The notes under the pieces are model-generated. The model was not told the origin of the DNA, ran no database searches, and saw only the letters and a program-made list of their open reading frames with translations. The translations under genes and the position numbers were made by a program. Positions 61,848-64,000 of a DNA stretch of 64,000 nt are shown one piece after another. The stretch's first letter is position 1, and each line of letters starts with the position of its first letter. This DNA comes from Pachypanchax playfairii. Taxonomy: Eukaryota; Chordata; Actinopteri; Cyprinodontiformes; Aplocheilidae. Location: NCBI GenBank assembly GCA_006937955.1, contig SSNP01000005.1:1113786-1177785 (forward strand). Direction: 5' to 3'.

Positions 61848-62195
61848 GGGGCGGGCGTGGCTCAGGTGGTAGAGCAGGTGGTCTGGTAACCGGAAGGTCG
61901 CTGGCTCGAATCCACGCCCTGCCCAGAGAAAAAGCTCACCTCACGTTGTGTCCTTTGGCAAGACACTTAACCCATTTAGCCTGTTGGTGGTGGTCGGATG
62001 GTCCAGCGGCAGCCTCACCTCTGTCAGTGTGTCCCAGGACAGCTGTGGCTACAACATGTGTGTAGTTCATCATCACCAAACCTGAGTGTGTGTGTGAATG
62101 GGTGAATAACATACTACAGTGTGAAGCGCTTTGGGGGTCGTAGGACCTGAGTAAAGCGCTATACAAGTACACGCCATTTACCGTTTTTTTACCAT
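61848..62195 (+). repeat. tRNA-derived SINE, near full length
   Basis: The 5' head is tRNA-like. The A box is TGGCTCAGGTGG (61858-61869) and the B box is GGCTCGAATCC (61903-61913, one change from GGTTCRANNCC); together they form an internal RNA polymerase III promoter. The tRNA T-stem and acceptor pairing are imperfect, so it is not a working tRNA gene. The body contains 'ctttggcaagacacttaacc' and 'gtgtgaatgggtgaataa'. The 3' tail is 'gcgctttggg', then 'aaagcgctatacaagtac', then 'ccatttacc'. That tail matches, from memory, the SINE2/AFC-like group widespread in percomorph fish. The length of about 345 bp is typical. Target-site duplications were not clear by eye. Confidence 0.75.
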
Positions 62196-62572
62196 GATTA
62201 CACAGAAGTGAAGCAACACAAACTGTAAGATCTAAACAACCGTAAGATGACAGATAATTGTTTTAACAGTGAGGAGATGGAAGCAAACGCATCAGCAGTT
62301 AAATGTTGGAAACTCAAACAGCAGCTGCTTTGTTCGAGTGTGAGCATGTTTGTTTGTGTGTCTGTGGTAAATGTCACATTAAAAATTGATGCACACTTCC
62401 TATTATGCTGAGGCCTGTGGAGTAGAGCTGCCAATCAGGTAATAGGACAGATATCACATGATCACACCACACAAAGTGGCCAAAACCAAAAGCTCAGAAG
62501 AAATTTGATGATACTTCTGTATCTATTTCTCAGTGTTTCAAAGCTTTTTACTCTCTTGCATGTCTGCAGCTG

Positions 62573-62623
62573 TGCGTGTGTGTGTGCATGCGTGTGTGCG
62601 TGCATGCGTGGGTGCGTGCATGT
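62573..62623. repeat. TG / GCATGC alternating repeat
   Basis: Alternating 'gtgtgtg', 'gcatgcg' and 'gtgcgtg' words form about 50 bp of near-perfect alternating purine-pyrimidine sequence. Confidence 0.9.
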
Positions 62624-64000
62624 GGTCAGAAATGCATGCAGAATGTGTTCTTGCTTCATAGGAACCAGAGATCTGCCCTCTGAGGGAGCACGTTCTGCCT
62701 GAAGCACCTCTTTTTCTGTCTCTGTGCAAAGGCCCTGACTGTTCTGACCTATTTACGACAATGCACATACTGTACACTCCTCTGATTTACATTCCTGCCT
62801 TTGTGACACAGTCATAGTGTAGAAAACATTGCATGCACATGCACACATGGAATAATCTAAAAGTGGCAGACAAGGTATTTAAATGGACACTTAACATGAA
62901 CGGAGCTTCTGTGAATCGGTTTATTTCAGAAGTACTAAAATAATCAACAGATCAGGTGAAAACTGTCTGTTTAAATGTCAGACATGTAGTACAGTCTGTT
63001 CTTTACCACAGATTTAGATTTCTACATCACTTTGTAATGATGTTTGACCTCTGCTGGGTTTTATTAAGTTGATTATTTTACAGATTATTTAAAATCCTTA
63101 TTTTTATTATAAGACTGTTACAAAAACTTACAGGTTCATATTAGTGCTGAAAGATGTCTTTAGTAAAACGATGGCTGTCCTGATTGAGATGCTTTGCCTC
63201 TTTAAATTGGAGGCTGATTAACAGTTAACATGCTGAGAAGATAATTGTGTCATTTTAAACAGGTGTGTTCAAGCAAAACAACCAAACCTCTATAACATGT
63301 GTGACAGCGTGTCCCGGGATCAGCTCTGGAGTAAATGAACTCAATACACCATAAAGAGAAATATAAAGTTTATGCAGCAGTGGACCACATGTCATCTAAA
63401 ACCAGGCTTCATGATTACATCACAGTTATTACTTTTCCCAGGCTTGTTTTAATGTAATTTACTATCTGTCTGTGAGTCCTTCAGGGGACAACACAACATA
63501 AAGTAATGCTGGCATGTGTGTTAGTGCAACTTCATTTGTAAAGTAGCTGCAGGCTTGAAACAGAGCAGAGAGAAGGGTCAACATCATGATAGTAAAGGTC
63601 ACGAAAGATAAGTCCAAACAGTGTCCGAACTTTGACTGACCTTTCTGACTCACTCATCAAACATCCAAGTACGTGTGCTTCAGTATACTTGTTATTTCTA
63701 CCTGGTGAGGGGATCCACCTGCGACATCTATTACTGTACTTGATTAGTTGACTTACAGCATTCGTCATTACCAAAACAATTTCTGACATCAACTTCAGCC
63801 TGTGTGGTTTCAGAACAAGGTGCAAAGGTTCCGGTCACGGCCTGCAGCTTTAATACATTATTGATTCTTGTTTCAGTTTAATTTATCTACCATTTATTGT
63901 GTTTGTGATGAGACTTGGTGGGTTGTTTGATGGCCTGGTAATCTAATCACTGCCTTTTTCACTTTGTAAATTGAAACCTATGTCAGCATCAAATCATCAT

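Larger units (their letters stand above)
61209..64000 (+). other. gnao1: gnao1 intron 4 (5' part)
   Basis: It starts with the donor GTACGTCT and runs past the window end. Besides the SINE and a TG/GCATG repeat at about 62573-62623, a tandem-like 'gttcccggacctccagc' run lies near 61505-61600 (about three diverged 27-30 bp units). 62.7-64.0 kb holds no recognised feature. Confidence 0.9.

Noticed and set aside
61852..61925. tRNA gene
   Set aside because: The A and B boxes are present, but the stems are imperfect and it continues into a SINE body and tail.

Overview
The window is vertebrate nuclear DNA, most likely from a teleost fish, probably a percomorph. The evidence is AT-rich noncoding sequence, many (TG)n/(CA)n tracts, a tRNA-derived SINE of the kind common in percomorphs, decayed Tc1-like transposons, and intron-split coding exons. 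There are no bacterial-style genes. Almost all long open frames are chance frames or translations of simple repeats.

One protein-coding gene is supported: the 5' part of gnao1, the G protein alpha-o subunit, on the + strand. Four consecutive coding exons were read at base level. Exon 1 is 9359-9476 (residues 1-39 plus one base), exon 2 is 10212-10254 (P-loop), exon 3 is 33495-33636 and exon 4 is 61048-61208 (helical domain). All phases join cleanly and all introns are GT-AG. They give about 154 of roughly 354 residues. The rest (switch regions, NKxD, C-terminus) must lie beyond base 64000. Intron 1 is 735 bp, intron 2 is 23.2 kb and intron 3 is 27.4 kb.

Layout: 1 to about 8.7 kb is upstream flank with no recognisable gene, holding a perfect 14-bp hairpin, repeat relics and a short tandem repeat. 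About 8.55-9.6 kb is a GC- and CpG-rich promoter/5'UTR region with a perfect CRE, GC boxes and two small uORFs. Intron 2 holds ten near-identical copies of a ~290-bp core set between (TG)n tracts, in three clusters at 14.2-20.8 kb, plus a LINE-like fragment, a Tc1 relic and one arm of a dispersed inverted repeat pair. Intron 3 holds a G-rich minisatellite, a second Tc1 relic, several microsatellites and four perfect RFX X-box motifs. Intron 4 holds a near-complete SINE.

The best leads for new biology are regulatory or repeat-structural: the four dispersed perfect X-boxes in intron 3, the TG-flanked composite array with its mosaic variant pattern, and the promoter CRE. I see no evidence of a new protein-coding system. 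Repeat-family names and human protein comparisons come from memory, not from a search.
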